From: Vibrio sp. ES.051
Lineage (GTDB): Bacteria > Pseudomonadota > Gammaproteobacteria > Enterobacterales > Vibrionaceae
Assembly (NCBI RefSeq): GCF_002563795.1
Contig: NZ_PDJL01000004.1
Span: forward strand, 1,054,001-1,118,000
Length of the DNA stretch: 64,000 nucleotides
Direction of reading: 5' to 3'
Shown here: one piece after another, positions 1 through 8,791 of the stretch
How positions within the stretch are numbered: the first letter of the stretch is position 1
Layout of the letters: each line of letters starts with the position of its first letter
The notes under the pieces: model-generated
Told to the model about the DNA's origin: nothing
Databases searched by the model: none
What the model saw: the letters and a program-made list of their open reading frames with translations, nothing else
Program-made: the position numbers and the translations under genes

Positions 1-50
1 GTTAGTTCATTTACGCCGGGTTGCGCGTGCCCAGCTAAAACGAGTGGATA

Positions 51-1802
51 CTACTTGAGCTCATCTGCGAAAATTTTGTCACGTAGCTTCCAAAAACGCC
101 CAGATTTTCGAGCGATGACAAATTGCGGTAAACGGAAGCGATGCTGGTTTGCAACAACACGGGTTGGTGATGCTTCTTCAAATGGGCGATGTTTATCGGC
201 CAAGTGAGGGCGGACGAACTGATCTTTGAAGGTTTGCTTCTGTTTTTTTGTATTTAAAGACCAAAACTCATGCACTAAGGCATTTCCTTCACCTTGGTAA
301 GGCTCACCAGAATAGGTGACTTTTAGCTGAGGTTTACCCTCATTGGATTTAAACACTGACAAGTCCATCTCCGTGCACTCGAAGATTAACGCATCTTTTA
401 AATTGAGAGCTTCTTTCAACTTTTTGTCGGGGTCAACAAGAGTGGTATCGCATTCATGGCAAATACGCGCCGCAATATCATTATCTGCACCACATTCGCC
501 GCAATATTTTGCTCTGAAACGATACCCACAATGCTCTCTTTCGCCCGTTACTTTATCTTCAAAGTAACCTTGGCAACGGCGACCGAAATGCTCAACCAGA
601 AAACCATTACTGTCCAGTTTTCCCCAGAAATTGTTATTGAATCCGCAAGCGGGACAGGGGATGGTGATGATTTCACTGTCTGAGTCTGGTTTCGGATCAC
701 CCACTTCAGGCTGATACAAGTCATAACTATTGCCCGCGTAGTCCAGCACTAAACATTCAGTTTTACCATCAGATAGACGTAACCCTCGCCCAACGATTTG
801 CTGATACAAGCTTACCGATTCCGTTGGGCGCAAAATAGCGATTAAATCGACATGTGGAGCATCAAAGCCGGTGGTTAAGACAGAAACATTGACCAGATAT
901 TTAATTTTTCGATGCTTGAACGCCTGGATGATCGCATCACGTTCTGGTGTCGGTGTATCTCCAATTACGATTTCAGTGTCGCTTTCTGGCAATAAACTAT
1001 GGATCTCTTGTGCGTGTCGAACCGTAGCGGCGAAGATCATGACGCCTTGACGCTCTTTCGCGTATTGCATGATTTGCTCAACAATTTGCGGAGTGGCTCG
1101 CTTGGCTTTGTCGATCACCATGTCCATCTCTGCTTCTTTATATCGCCCAGTATTGGCAGGTTTTAATTGTGAGAAGTCATAAGATAAGACTGGGGCATCC
1201 ATCATTCGCGCGGGGGTTAAAAACTTTTCATCTAACAGGTAACGAATCGGCAGCTCGAAAATACAGTCTCGGAAAAAGCGAGCTTCTTCTGTACGAACTT
1301 GCCCCCGAGTGTGGTACTGGTAAATCCAGCCTATCCCTAAGCGATATGGCGTTGCGGTGAGGCCGAGGACTTTAATGCCTGGGTTTACTTCCCGTAAATG
1401 GGTAATGACTTTTTGATAGCTGCTGGTTTTATCATCTGGTACGCGGTGGCACTCATCAATCACTAATAGGGAAAACTGGTTTTTAAATGAATCTAAGTTA
1501 CGCACGACTGACTGGACAGAGGCGAATACCACTTGTTGATCGGTTTCTTTTCTTCCCAAGCCTGCCGAGAAAATCGCGCCTTTCAATCCATAACCTTCGT
1601 ACTTTGCGTGGTTTTGTTCGACCAACTCTTTAACGTGAGCTAAGACTAAAACCCGTCCTTTGGCGAGGCGAGCAAGCTCTGCAATAACCAAACTTTTACC
1701 CGCGCCTGTTGGCAGTACGATGACTGCAGGAGAGGAGTGTTTACGAAAGTAATGAATGACTGCTTTGACAGAGTCGGCTTGATAAGGGCGAAGTGTGTAC
1801 AT
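51..1802 (-). CDS. radD: RadD-type superfamily 2 DNA helicase
   Basis: 583-residue SF2 helicase matching RadD (YejH), which in E. coli (586 aa) acts in DNA crosslink and double-strand break repair. Visible: a Q-like start motif (RPYQ), Walker A LPTGAGKS near residues 31-38, the Walker B box DECH near 115, SATs-like motif GLTATP near 147, and the helicase C half ending in QIVGRGLR near 335. A C-terminal Cys-rich part has CPAC near 380, a CGECG group and a CHEC pair, consistent with zinc binding. Starts at ATG 1802 without a good Shine-Dalgarno. It diverges from rsuA across a palindromic repeat. The assignment rests on domain order and length; the repair role is taken from the family. Confidence 0.9.
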   Translation of the reverse strand: MYTLRPYQADSVKAVIHYFRKHSSPAVIVLPTGAGKSLVIAELARLAKGRVLVLAHVKELVEQNHAKYEGYGLKGAIFSAGLGRKETDQQVVFASVQSVVRNLDSFKNQFSLLVIDECHRVPDDKTSSYQKVITHLREVNPGIKVLGLTATPYRLGIGWIYQYHTRGQVRTEEARFFRDCIFELPIRYLLDEKFLTPARMMDAPVLSYDFSQLKPANTGRYKEAEMDMVIDKAKRATPQIVEQIMQYAKERQGVMIFAATVRHAQEIHSLLPESDTEIVIGDTPTPERDAIIQAFKHRKIKYLVNVSVLTTGFDAPHVDLIAILRPTESVSLYQQIVGRGLRLSDGKTECLVLDYAGNSYDLYQPEVGDPKPDSDSEIITIPCPACGFNNNFWGKLDSNGFLVEHFGRRCQGYFEDKVTGEREHCGYRFRAKYCGECGADNDIAARICHECDTTLVDPDKKLKEALNLKDALIFECTEMDLSVFKSNEGKPQLKVTYSGEPYQGEGNALVHEFWSLNTKKQKQTFKDQFVRPHLADKHRPFEEASPTRVVANQHRFRLPQFVIARKSGRFWKLRDKIFADELK

Positions 1803-1859
1803 GAAAATATGTGAAATTGCTCAACTATTCGAACGAGGAACGTTATAATACCTGACTTT

Positions 1860-1940
1860 TATACCCAAGTGACCTTTGTTGGTAAGATTCAGACTGATGA
1901 CTGAGTTTTTGCGGCGAGAATGAGAGGTCACTTGGGTATA
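1860..1940. repeat. Palindromic intergenic repeat with perfect 16-bp arms
   Basis: TATACCCAAGTGACCT at 1860-1875 is repeated as its exact reverse complement at 1925-1940, with about 49 bp between. The same end sequence recurs in variant form at 21382-21512 and as a single end at 51182-51192, so this is a dispersed family, MITE- or REP-like. It sits between the divergent radD and rsuA genes and ends 16 bp before the rsuA start, so it lies in the rsuA leader or promoter. Confidence 0.8.
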
Positions 1941-1956
1941 ATTCAATGAGGTATTC

Positions 1957-2658
1957 ATGCGTTTAGATAAATATTTGTGTGATGCTCTGGGTGCGACTCG
2001 CAAACAGGCAACAAAGATCATCAAAAGTGGCGACATCACCGTCGATGGGAATGTTCAAAAAAGTGGTGCGTTCAAAGTACCTGAGGGGGCTGAAGTCATA
2101 TGGGAAGACCGTGTTGTTGGTGCCCCAGGTCCGCGTTACATCATGTTGTATAAGCCAGCTGATTTCGTTTGTTCACATGAAGATAGCTACAACCAAACGG
2201 CATTTGTCTTGCTTGACGAGCCTAAGGTCGAAAATCTGCACTTTGCAGGTCGTTTAGATGCTGATACGACAGGCTTAGTGTTGATCACTGATGATGGTAA
2301 GTGGTCCCACCGTATTACTTCGCCAAAACGTAAATGTGAGAAAACGTATCGTGTTTGGCTGGCTGATGCCATTCAACCTGATTACGTTGAAAAGTTTACT
2401 CAAGGCATCATGCTTCGTAATGAATCGGAATTGACCCTGCCAGCTCGTTTAGACATCGTAAACGAGGCGGAGAATGAAGTGTTACTGACCATCGTAGAAG
2501 GGAAGTACCATCAAGTTAAGCGTATGTTCGCGGCTTTAGGCAATAAAGTAGAGTACTTGCATCGTGAGCGTATCGGTAAGATTGAGCTAGACGAGGCTTT
2601 AGAACCCGGTGATTATCGCTATCTTACTCAAGAAGAAATTGATTCTATCTGGAATTAA
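1957..2658 (+). CDS. rsuA: 16S rRNA pseudouridine(516) synthase
   Basis: 233-residue RsuA family enzyme that converts U516 of 16S rRNA to pseudouridine on the assembling small subunit. An N-terminal S4 RNA-binding domain (residues about 1-50, beginning MRLDKYL) is followed by the catalytic domain with the family motif GRLDADTTGL near 98-107; Asp101 is the expected nucleophile. Length agrees with E. coli RsuA (231 aa). The start at 1957 follows the palindromic repeat closely. The stop abuts the stop of the minus-strand gene at 2659, so the two are convergent with no spacer. RluE/RluF-type paralogues are less likely because of the S4 domain and length. Confidence 0.92.
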   Translation: MRLDKYLCDALGATRKQATKIIKSGDITVDGNVQKSGAFKVPEGAEVIWEDRVVGAPGPRYIMLYKPADFVCSHEDSYNQTAFVLLDEPKVENLHFAGRLDADTTGLVLITDDGKWSHRITSPKRKCEKTYRVWLADAIQPDYVEKFTQGIMLRNESELTLPARLDIVNEAENEVLLTIVEGKYHQVKRMFAALGNKVEYLHRERIGKIELDEALEPGDYRYLTQEEIDSIWN

Positions 2659-3047
2659 TTATCGCCATGGAAATTCCTGAGTTCTCAGTAGGAACTCGTC
2701 TTTTGGTGGGAAAGGACTCAAAATAAGGTTTCCTACTAAATGTTTATTGTCTAGACAATGTCGGTTTGCTTGCTTAATCTCGGTGATATCCCAGTGTGTT
2801 TTGGCTGGAGCACGCAACTTGTCTTGCAAAAATATCCGTCCGTAAAGAATGAAATGGTGGGTCAGAGAATCCATCATTTTTAGTTTCAATACGTTTGTTT
2901 CCGGATGAACATGCATTGCTACCATACGCTTTTCTATGTCGAATCCGTCAAGACCAACTTGGTACACACTCGTCCTTGTGACTCTCGAGCGTTGATAAAA
3001 CTAAAGCCTTTGGTCCCATATTTAACGGTGTGAGAAACATCAGTCAT
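2659..3047 (-). pseudogene. Small unknown gene, apparent 2-nt frameshift
   Basis: Two minus-strand frames appear to make one protein. The upstream frame starts at ATG 3047 (MTDVSHTVKYGTKG...) and stays open to 2934. The downstream frame is open from about 2967 to the stop at 2659 and ends in PWR. They join sensibly if two bases are removed from the GTGTGT run at about 2966-2971, giving about 128 residues. No known domain is recognised. Alternative: a real 102-residue gene starting at GTG 2967, which has an AAGGA 5 nt upstream. It overlaps neither neighbour, is convergent with rsuA and diverges from bcr across about 50 bp. Function unknown. Confidence 0.5.
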
Positions 3048-3098
3048 TTTCACTGTACTGAAAGGTGCGGTGTCAGGACTATAACAAGAGGTAAAAGA

Positions 3099-4301
3099 AT
3101 GACAGAAAAAGCTCAAACTGCTCCCCAATCTCAAATCGGTTTTTTATTGTTTCTTGTATTGGGAGCGATTGGTGCTTTAACTCCGCTTGCCATTGACATG
3201 TATCTACCTGCGATGCCAACGATTGCGAAAGATTTAGGAGTGACACCTGGTGCCGTACAGATTACGTTGACGGCCTATACAGCAGGCTTTGCTATTGGCC
3301 AGCTTATACATGGACCGCTAGCCGATAGCTTTGGTCGTCGGCCTGTACTCATTTTAGGTGTGTTTTTCTTTGGTTTAGCGGCGGCTGTCAGCGCGACAAC
3401 AAACGGTATCGACGCACTTACGTATGTGCGCACCGCCCAAGGCTTTGCAGGTGCGGCAGCGGCGGTCATTATCCAAGCTGTGGTTCGTGACATGTTTGAT
3501 CGCGAGGACTTTGCGCGCGCGATGTCTTTTGTGACACTGGTGATTACGATGGCGCCTTTGGTTGCGCCCATGATAGGTGGCCATTTAGCGATTTGGTTTG
3601 GGTGGCGTTCGATCTTCTGGGTTCTTGCTATTTTCGCGGTGGTTGTCATTCTGCTGGTGTTTTGGAAAATTCCAGAAACGTTGAAGCCAGAGAACCGTCA
3701 ACCACTTCGTTTTCGTACGACATTAAGAAACTATGCACGTTTATGTTCTAGCTCGGAAGCGATGGGGCTGATCTTGTCTGGTGCGTTCTCTTTCTCTGGC
3801 ATGTTTGCTTTTTTAACGGCGGGTTCGTTTGTTTACATTGATTTATATGGTGTTCGACCAGATCATTTTGGTTACTTATTTGGATTGAATATTGTTGCGA
3901 TGATCATCATGACCAGCATTAACGGTCGTTTGGTGAGAAAAGTTGGCTCCCATGCCATGCTTCGTTTTGGACTGTTTATACAGCTTTTAGCTGGGGTCGG
4001 ACTGTTTGTGGGCTGGTTAATGGACCTTGGCCTATGGGGAACCGTACCATTTGTCGTACTGTTCATCGGTACTTTGTCTACCATTGGTAGTAATTCTATG
4101 GCCTTGTTACTTAGTGGTTACCCTGCGATGGCAGGCACGGCATCATCACTGGCGGGGACGCTTAGATTTGGTACTGGTTCATTGATTGGTGTATTAGTCG
4201 CTTCGCTACCTAGCGGCGTGGCATGGCCGATGATTGTCGTTATGTTTGTTTGTTCAGTGCTATCGGCACTGTTTTATTGGACTTTAGGAAGAAAGGCGTA
4301 A
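3099..4301 (+). CDS. bcr: Bcr/CflA family drug:H+ antiporter (MFS)
   Basis: 400-residue inner-membrane exporter of the DHA1 Bcr/CflA family, about 12 membrane segments. The family mark AIDMYLPAMP is near residue 28 and the MFS motif A (GPLADSFGRRP) lies in the loop after TM2. E. coli Bcr (396 aa) exports bicyclomycin and sulfonamides; the substrate here is inferred only. ATG 3099 was chosen over an upstream in-frame ATG at 3030 because it has AGAGG upstream and gives family length. Its stop overlaps the start of the DUF2913 gene (TAATG at 4299-4303), so the two are translationally coupled. Confidence 0.85.
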   Translation: MTEKAQTAPQSQIGFLLFLVLGAIGALTPLAIDMYLPAMPTIAKDLGVTPGAVQITLTAYTAGFAIGQLIHGPLADSFGRRPVLILGVFFFGLAAAVSATTNGIDALTYVRTAQGFAGAAAAVIIQAVVRDMFDREDFARAMSFVTLVITMAPLVAPMIGGHLAIWFGWRSIFWVLAIFAVVVILLVFWKIPETLKPENRQPLRFRTTLRNYARLCSSSEAMGLILSGAFSFSGMFAFLTAGSFVYIDLYGVRPDHFGYLFGLNIVAMIIMTSINGRLVRKVGSHAMLRFGLFIQLLAGVGLFVGWLMDLGLWGTVPFVVLFIGTLSTIGSNSMALLLSGYPAMAGTASSLAGTLRFGTGSLIGVLVASLPSGVAWPMIVVMFVCSVLSALFYWTLGRKA

Positions 4302-4963
4302 TGTCGAATTACCCCCAAGAAATTCAAAACTTGGTTAACACTGCATTAGGTGAGTTAGACCAAGAACATCGCTCAGGTAAATTAGCCAATGCACCTGTAG
4401 CAAATAATCACTATTTGGTACGCTGGGTTACTAAGGCCCTCAAGAATCAAAGTTTTGGTCGAGCGGTGGGGGATGACCTCACGCGTTGGCAAAAGGCGGG
4501 GCGATCGAAAGGGAATGAGGCTGGTTTGCTGTTTCTTTTTAAGCGCATCTCAGCTTATTACGCGCAGTTCTTTCCTGAAGGTGAAGCACCAAAAGCAATT
4601 AAAGACCAAGATATCGAAACATTTCTGGATTTGATGGAACAAGCAGGTTGGGAAGTATCGACGTCAGAACAGCTTGTTGGTTGTGGCAAAGTACAGCTTT
4701 TTACTGCTGGCCAAAACTCTTTAGCGCTATGTGCTGACCAGTGTGATAACTGTTTTGATGGCGAGTTGCTCGTGAAACCAATGAGTTGGTTTGTGCGTGG
4801 CAACCATGCAGAATTCGTAGAAAAAGCATCGCAAGCGGGCTTTATGGTGCATAAAGTGACGGATTACAAATCTAAGGTGAAATACCACGGTGAATATCTG
4901 ATCTTCCCTGCAAATGAAGGCAACCAATTAGCTGAGATTCCTTTGTCTTTCAAGGTTGACTAG
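4301..4963 (+). CDS. DUF2913 family protein
   Basis: 220-residue soluble protein resembling the DUF2913 family, found in Vibrio and other gammaproteobacteria. Recognisable are the conserved NHYLVRWVTKALK stretch (about 44-56) and LTRWQKAGRSKGNEAGLL (about 65-82). Two cysteines in CADQCDNCFDGE near 150 could bind metal. No signal peptide or membrane segment. ATG 4301 overlaps the bcr stop by one base, so it is made from the bcr message. Function unknown; coupling to a drug exporter gives no direct clue. A strong terminator follows at 4998. Confidence 0.75.
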   Translation: MSNYPQEIQNLVNTALGELDQEHRSGKLANAPVANNHYLVRWVTKALKNQSFGRAVGDDLTRWQKAGRSKGNEAGLLFLFKRISAYYAQFFPEGEAPKAIKDQDIETFLDLMEQAGWEVSTSEQLVGCGKVQLFTAGQNSLALCADQCDNCFDGELLVKPMSWFVRGNHAEFVEKASQAGFMVHKVTDYKSKVKYHGEYLIFPANEGNQLAEIPLSFKVD

Positions 4964-4995
4964 TCACTTCACCCACTTTTAACGTTATTTGGATG

Positions 4996-5026
4996 AAGCC
5001 CCACTACTCATGATTGGGGCTTTTTT
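4996..5026 (+). terminator. Terminator after bcr-DUF2913
   Basis: GCCCCA (4998-5003) pairs with TGGGGC (5015-5020), followed by TTTTTTG. The hairpin overlaps the last codons of the convergent minus-strand SDR gene. Confidence 0.8.
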
Positions 5027-6461
5027 GTTCTAAACGTTCGGCCTCTTTGGCGATGGTTTTAACCATGCCTTTAAATATAAACAGGTGCGCAGGCATCATC
5101 GCAAACCAGTAGAGAAGGCCAAGAAAACCCTGCGGATGCCACCATGCAGTGATGTCGAATTCACGTTCATCCCCATGGTCTTTAATCGTAATTTCTAATC
5201 GACCAAGCCCGGGGCCTTTCATTCCAAAGAAGAGAGAAAGAAACTGGTTTTCTTCACAGCGAATTACTTTCCATGAATCAATATAGTCGCCAACTTTGAG
5301 ATCAGGTCCGGAAGGGGCGACACGAATCGGTTTTTCTCCACCAAAGAAAATATCTAGCCACTCACGAGTGCGCCACAAAATGTTGGCAAAGTAATAGCCT
5401 TTTTCTCGACTTCCTATCTTTTGTGCGACCTGCCATAACGCCTCAGCAGAAGCTTGGGTTTTGATGCTCGCCCCTGCTTGTTTAGGATAATAACCATATC
5501 CAGGCTGCCAACGATGCAGAGCGGCTGGCTCAAAGCCCCAGACGTTGCTGCGAACGAAGGTTCCTTCTGCTTGAATGGTGTCTGACACTGCTTGTTCGTA
5601 GCTGATCAAAACTTGAGGAAACCGAGTTTTAATCGCTTCAGAGTCAGCAATGTAATCGTGCTCTAAACCGGCAAGTAACGCTTTACCAATGTTGGTGGGC
5701 ACCGATGTCACCAGTACGAGCCAGTAAGATGCCATTTTCGGGGTGAGCAATGGTGTGGACCATAAACGATAAGGCTTATTGGTCATTTTGCAAATGACTT
5801 GAAATTGCTCTCGGTAGCTTAGCGTATCAGGCCCACCCACCTCATAGGTTTCATGTTCTTGAGGCGGCGTGGCTTTGGCTAATTCGAGCAAGTAATGGTT
5901 GAGGTTTGGCAAAGCTATCGGGTTCGCCTTGGAGTCGACCCATTTTGGCGCAATTAATATTGGTAGATTGTACACAAAGTCGCGCATGATCTCGAAAGCC
6001 GCGGAGCCGGGGCCAATAATCACGCCGGCGCGCAACTCCGTCACGGGGACTCCAGCTTGGCGGATTATTTTTCCTGTCGCTTTTCGCGCGGCTAAATGCT
6101 CGGAATTGCCGGTTTGTGGTTGTATCGCACTAAGATATATCACATGCTGGATACGGCTTTTCGCCAATGCGTTCTTGAAGTTTTCCGCGAGATTTAATTC
6201 ATATTCAACAAAGTCGTGTCCTTGCGCCATTCCGTGAACTAGAAAAAACACCAGATCAAAGTCGTTCACTATGGATGTGGTCGCTTCAGCATCAGCCAAG
6301 TCCAGATATGTCAGCGTTAGATTAGGGTGAGGGCGAGTTCTTGATTCTAAGTAATCGATGTGTCGCGCTGCTGCCGTGACGGCGTAACCTTTGTTTAGGA
6401 GTAACGGAAGAAGTTGAGAACCAATGTAACCAGATGCGCCTAGCACCAACACCTTTTTCAT
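5004..6461 (-). CDS. SDR-fold NAD(P) protein with C-terminal DUF2867
   Basis: 485 residues. The N-terminal half is an extended short-chain dehydrogenase/epimerase fold with the nucleotide loop GASGYIGS at residues 8-15; its active site is atypical (YLSAIQPQ region near 125 instead of a clear YxxxK). The C-terminal third (about 325-480) matches DUF2867, with WLDIFFGGEKP and AWWHPQGFLGLLYWFAMMP. This is the E. coli YbjT-like layout. No signal peptide is seen, though the tail has a hydrophobic patch. ATG at 6461. It diverges from the MATE gene. Substrate unknown. Confidence 0.8.
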   Translation of the reverse strand: MKKVLVLGASGYIGSQLLPLLLNKGYAVTAAARHIDYLESRTRPHPNLTLTYLDLADAEATTSIVNDFDLVFFLVHGMAQGHDFVEYELNLAENFKNALAKSRIQHVIYLSAIQPQTGNSEHLAARKATGKIIRQAGVPVTELRAGVIIGPGSAAFEIMRDFVYNLPILIAPKWVDSKANPIALPNLNHYLLELAKATPPQEHETYEVGGPDTLSYREQFQVICKMTNKPYRLWSTPLLTPKMASYWLVLVTSVPTNIGKALLAGLEHDYIADSEAIKTRFPQVLISYEQAVSDTIQAEGTFVRSNVWGFEPAALHRWQPGYGYYPKQAGASIKTQASAEALWQVAQKIGSREKGYYFANILWRTREWLDIFFGGEKPIRVAPSGPDLKVGDYIDSWKVIRCEENQFLSLFFGMKGPGLGRLEITIKDHGDEREFDITAWWHPQGFLGLLYWFAMMPAHLFIFKGMVKTIAKEAERLEQKSPNHE

Positions 6462-6556
6462 TATCTGTCCTTTTTATCGTTGGTGGAATAAACACCACAG
6501 AGTATAATCATGAGACACTTTTTCTATTCTATCAATAAGTTGTCGTCGGAGCATTT

Positions 6557-7933
6557 GTGACTTTTTTCTCCCAACTCTCAATTCATGCAGATAAAGCGTT
6601 CTTACGTCGTCTATTTACGATAGCACTGCCAATTACATTGCAAAGTATGATGTTCTCCAGTCGAAGTCTGGTTGATGTGCTCATGCTGGGACAACTTGGT
6701 GAAGCTGAGATCGCTGCGGTAGGTGTTGCTGCACGCGCGACCTTTGTGACCACCATCATGTTAGTGGGCGTGACGACAGGGGGAGCACTGCTCACCGCGC
6801 AATATTGGGGAGCCGGTGATAAGGTAGGGGTACGTCAAAGTACCGCCTTGACATGGATGATCGCTATGGTATTTGCTGCCATCGCGGTTTCTTTGTTTGT
6901 TTTCTTCCCTCAACCAATAATGCGACTGACGACTGACTCGCAAGAAGTCATGGATTTAGGCGCCAGTTATCTTGTTATTTCATCTGTTAGTATGTTTGCC
7001 GTAGCATGCGTGGCCAGTATGTCGGTTGGCTTGAGAGCCATGCACCAGCCGGGTTTGAGTACGTTTTTTAGTGGAATAGGGATCCTTTCTAACGTTTTTC
7101 TAAACTGGATGTTAATTTTTGGTCACTTGGGTTTTCCTGCTTTGGGTATTACAGGCGCCGCGATTGCGACGGTCATCAGTGGGGCGATTGAAGTCGGCTG
7201 TTTATTTAGTTATCTATGGTTTAAAAAACACATTATTGCATTCGGCTGGGATGACATACGTGCAGGTTTAGTTATCGACAAGATCACGCGCTTCCTGAGT
7301 CTTTCTTTACCAACCACGTTCAATTTTTTAGCGTGGGCTGGTGGGTTATTCGCCTATCACGCGATCATGGGACAAGCAGGTGTGCAAGGTTTGGCGGCGT
7401 TATCTGTCATGACACCGGTAGAATCGATTGCTTTAGCTATGATGATTGGTTTGTCTAATGCTGCGGCAGTCTTGGTCGGTAACCAGCTCGGAGCAAACAA
7501 CTTTGAGTCTGTTTACTACCAAGCTTGGGCAACAGTTATCTTGAATTTGCTTATTGCATTTATCGTCGCATTGGTTTTATTAGTGTCGAATCAGTGGATC
7601 CTTAATGCCTTCAGCGCGCTAACAACTGACACGCGTCAATTGGCAGAACAGTTCATGATGATTTTAGCGCTCGGTGTGATTTTGCGTTCTGTTCCTATGA
7701 TGGTCATTGTGGGGGTCTTACGAGCAGGTGGCGATGTAAAGTTTTGCCTGTATCAGGACATTGTTGCCCAGTGGGTGATTGGTATTCCGCTTGCGGCGTT
7801 TGCCTCAATTCAGCTTGGTTGGGAGCCTCAGTGGGTATATTTGCTCTTTTTAACCGAGGAAGTGGTGAAGTGGACCATCTGTTTACCACGGGTAATAAGC
7901 CGAAAGTGGATGAAAAACCTTATCGGAGGGTAA
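6557..7933 (+). CDS. MATE family multidrug efflux transporter
   Basis: 458-residue inner-membrane protein with about 12 hydrophobic segments in two similar halves, matching the MatE/NorM superfamily. Family marks near the N-terminus include LPITLQSMM, DVLMLGQLGEAEIAAVG and GALLTAQYWGAGD. Such proteins export cationic drugs using Na+ or H+. The start is GTG 6557 with GGAG five bases upstream. Vibrio carries many MATE paralogues (NorM, VmrA, Vcm types) and I cannot say which one this is. It is monocistronic, diverging from the SDR gene. Confidence 0.88.
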   Translation: MTFFSQLSIHADKAFLRRLFTIALPITLQSMMFSSRSLVDVLMLGQLGEAEIAAVGVAARATFVTTIMLVGVTTGGALLTAQYWGAGDKVGVRQSTALTWMIAMVFAAIAVSLFVFFPQPIMRLTTDSQEVMDLGASYLVISSVSMFAVACVASMSVGLRAMHQPGLSTFFSGIGILSNVFLNWMLIFGHLGFPALGITGAAIATVISGAIEVGCLFSYLWFKKHIIAFGWDDIRAGLVIDKITRFLSLSLPTTFNFLAWAGGLFAYHAIMGQAGVQGLAALSVMTPVESIALAMMIGLSNAAAVLVGNQLGANNFESVYYQAWATVILNLLIAFIVALVLLVSNQWILNAFSALTTDTRQLAEQFMMILALGVILRSVPMMVIVGVLRAGGDVKFCLYQDIVAQWVIGIPLAAFASIQLGWEPQWVYLLFLTEEVVKWTICLPRVISRKWMKNLIGG

Positions 7934-8119
7934 TAGTCAATAGCGTTTCAAAACGTCTTCAAAAAATTGCTTGAAACGTCAACAAAAATACGTGTGAAAA
8001 GTGAATCGAGTTGCATTTGTACCCTCATAGTGTGACCAAGCATTCAAAATGCTTTCTACGAACAGGTTTTTAGTGTAGATTCTGATCCCAATTTTTAGAC
8101 ATTATCTGAGCGGAAATCA

Positions 8120-8791
8120 ATGTTAAAACTGTCAGACCTATGTAAAGGCTATGTTGACGGGGGAGAATTTCACCCGGTATTACAAGGGGCAGAATTGACA
8201 TTACAGCAAGGCGATCAAGTCGCTCTGATGGGGGAAAGTGGCTCAGGTAAAAGTACTTTACTGAACCTTATCGCAGGGCTTGATACTGTTGACTCGGGAG
8301 AAGTTCTGTTTCCAAACTTTGCAATGCATAATGCACCAGAGCATTTGCGAACGCTTTATCGCCGTAACAACATTGGTAATATTTTCCAGCAGTTCAACCT
8401 CCTTCCTACGTTGAATATTGCCGACAACATCCGTTTTTGCCGTCAGTTAAAAGCTTTACCAGAAGACAAAGAACTATTGCGTCAAATTCTTTCTGCTCTC
8501 GATTTAATGCCGCTCCTCGGCCGTTATCCAGAAGAAGCCTCTGGTGGACAGCAGCAGCGTGCTGCTATCGCTCGCGCATTATATATGGAGCCCAAGATTC
8601 TCCTAGCGGATGAGCCAACAGGGAGTCTTGATGAACGAAATGCAGAAGCGGTCATGCGCTTGTTGACTAGCCTAGCTCGGCAGCTCGAATGTACTTTGTT
8701 GTTGGTAACCCACAGTGAAAAAGTGGCGGCTCATATGGAAGGGAAAATTCGACTTCAAGGAGGGCAGCTTCATGTTATGGCCCGTAGTTAA
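8120..8791 (+). CDS. ABC transporter ATPase, LolD/MacB class
   Basis: 223-residue ATPase with Walker A GESGSGKST near residues 40-48, signature SGGQQQRAAIARAL near 138-151 and Walker B ILLADEPTG near 158-166. The class serves FtsX-type permeases. It heads a three-gene operon: the permease start overlaps its 3' end by 20 bp and the AttH-like gene overlaps the permease stop. The set resembles the AttEFGH arrangement (ATPase, permease, lipocalin-like AttH). Expected to power movement of a lipid or lipoprotein-like substrate, or mechanotransmission; that role is inferred. Confidence 0.88.
   Translation: MLKLSDLCKGYVDGGEFHPVLQGAELTLQQGDQVALMGESGSGKSTLLNLIAGLDTVDSGEVLFPNFAMHNAPEHLRTLYRRNNIGNIFQQFNLLPTLNIADNIRFCRQLKALPEDKELLRQILSALDLMPLLGRYPEEASGGQQQRAAIARALYMEPKILLADEPTGSLDERNAEAVMRLLTSLARQLECTLLLVTHSEKVAAHMEGKIRLQGGQLHVMARS

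Noticed and set aside
3275..3649. 124-residue minus-strand open frame inside bcr
   Set aside because: Lies wholly inside the well-supported bcr gene on the other strand; low-complexity composition typical of an antisense shadow.
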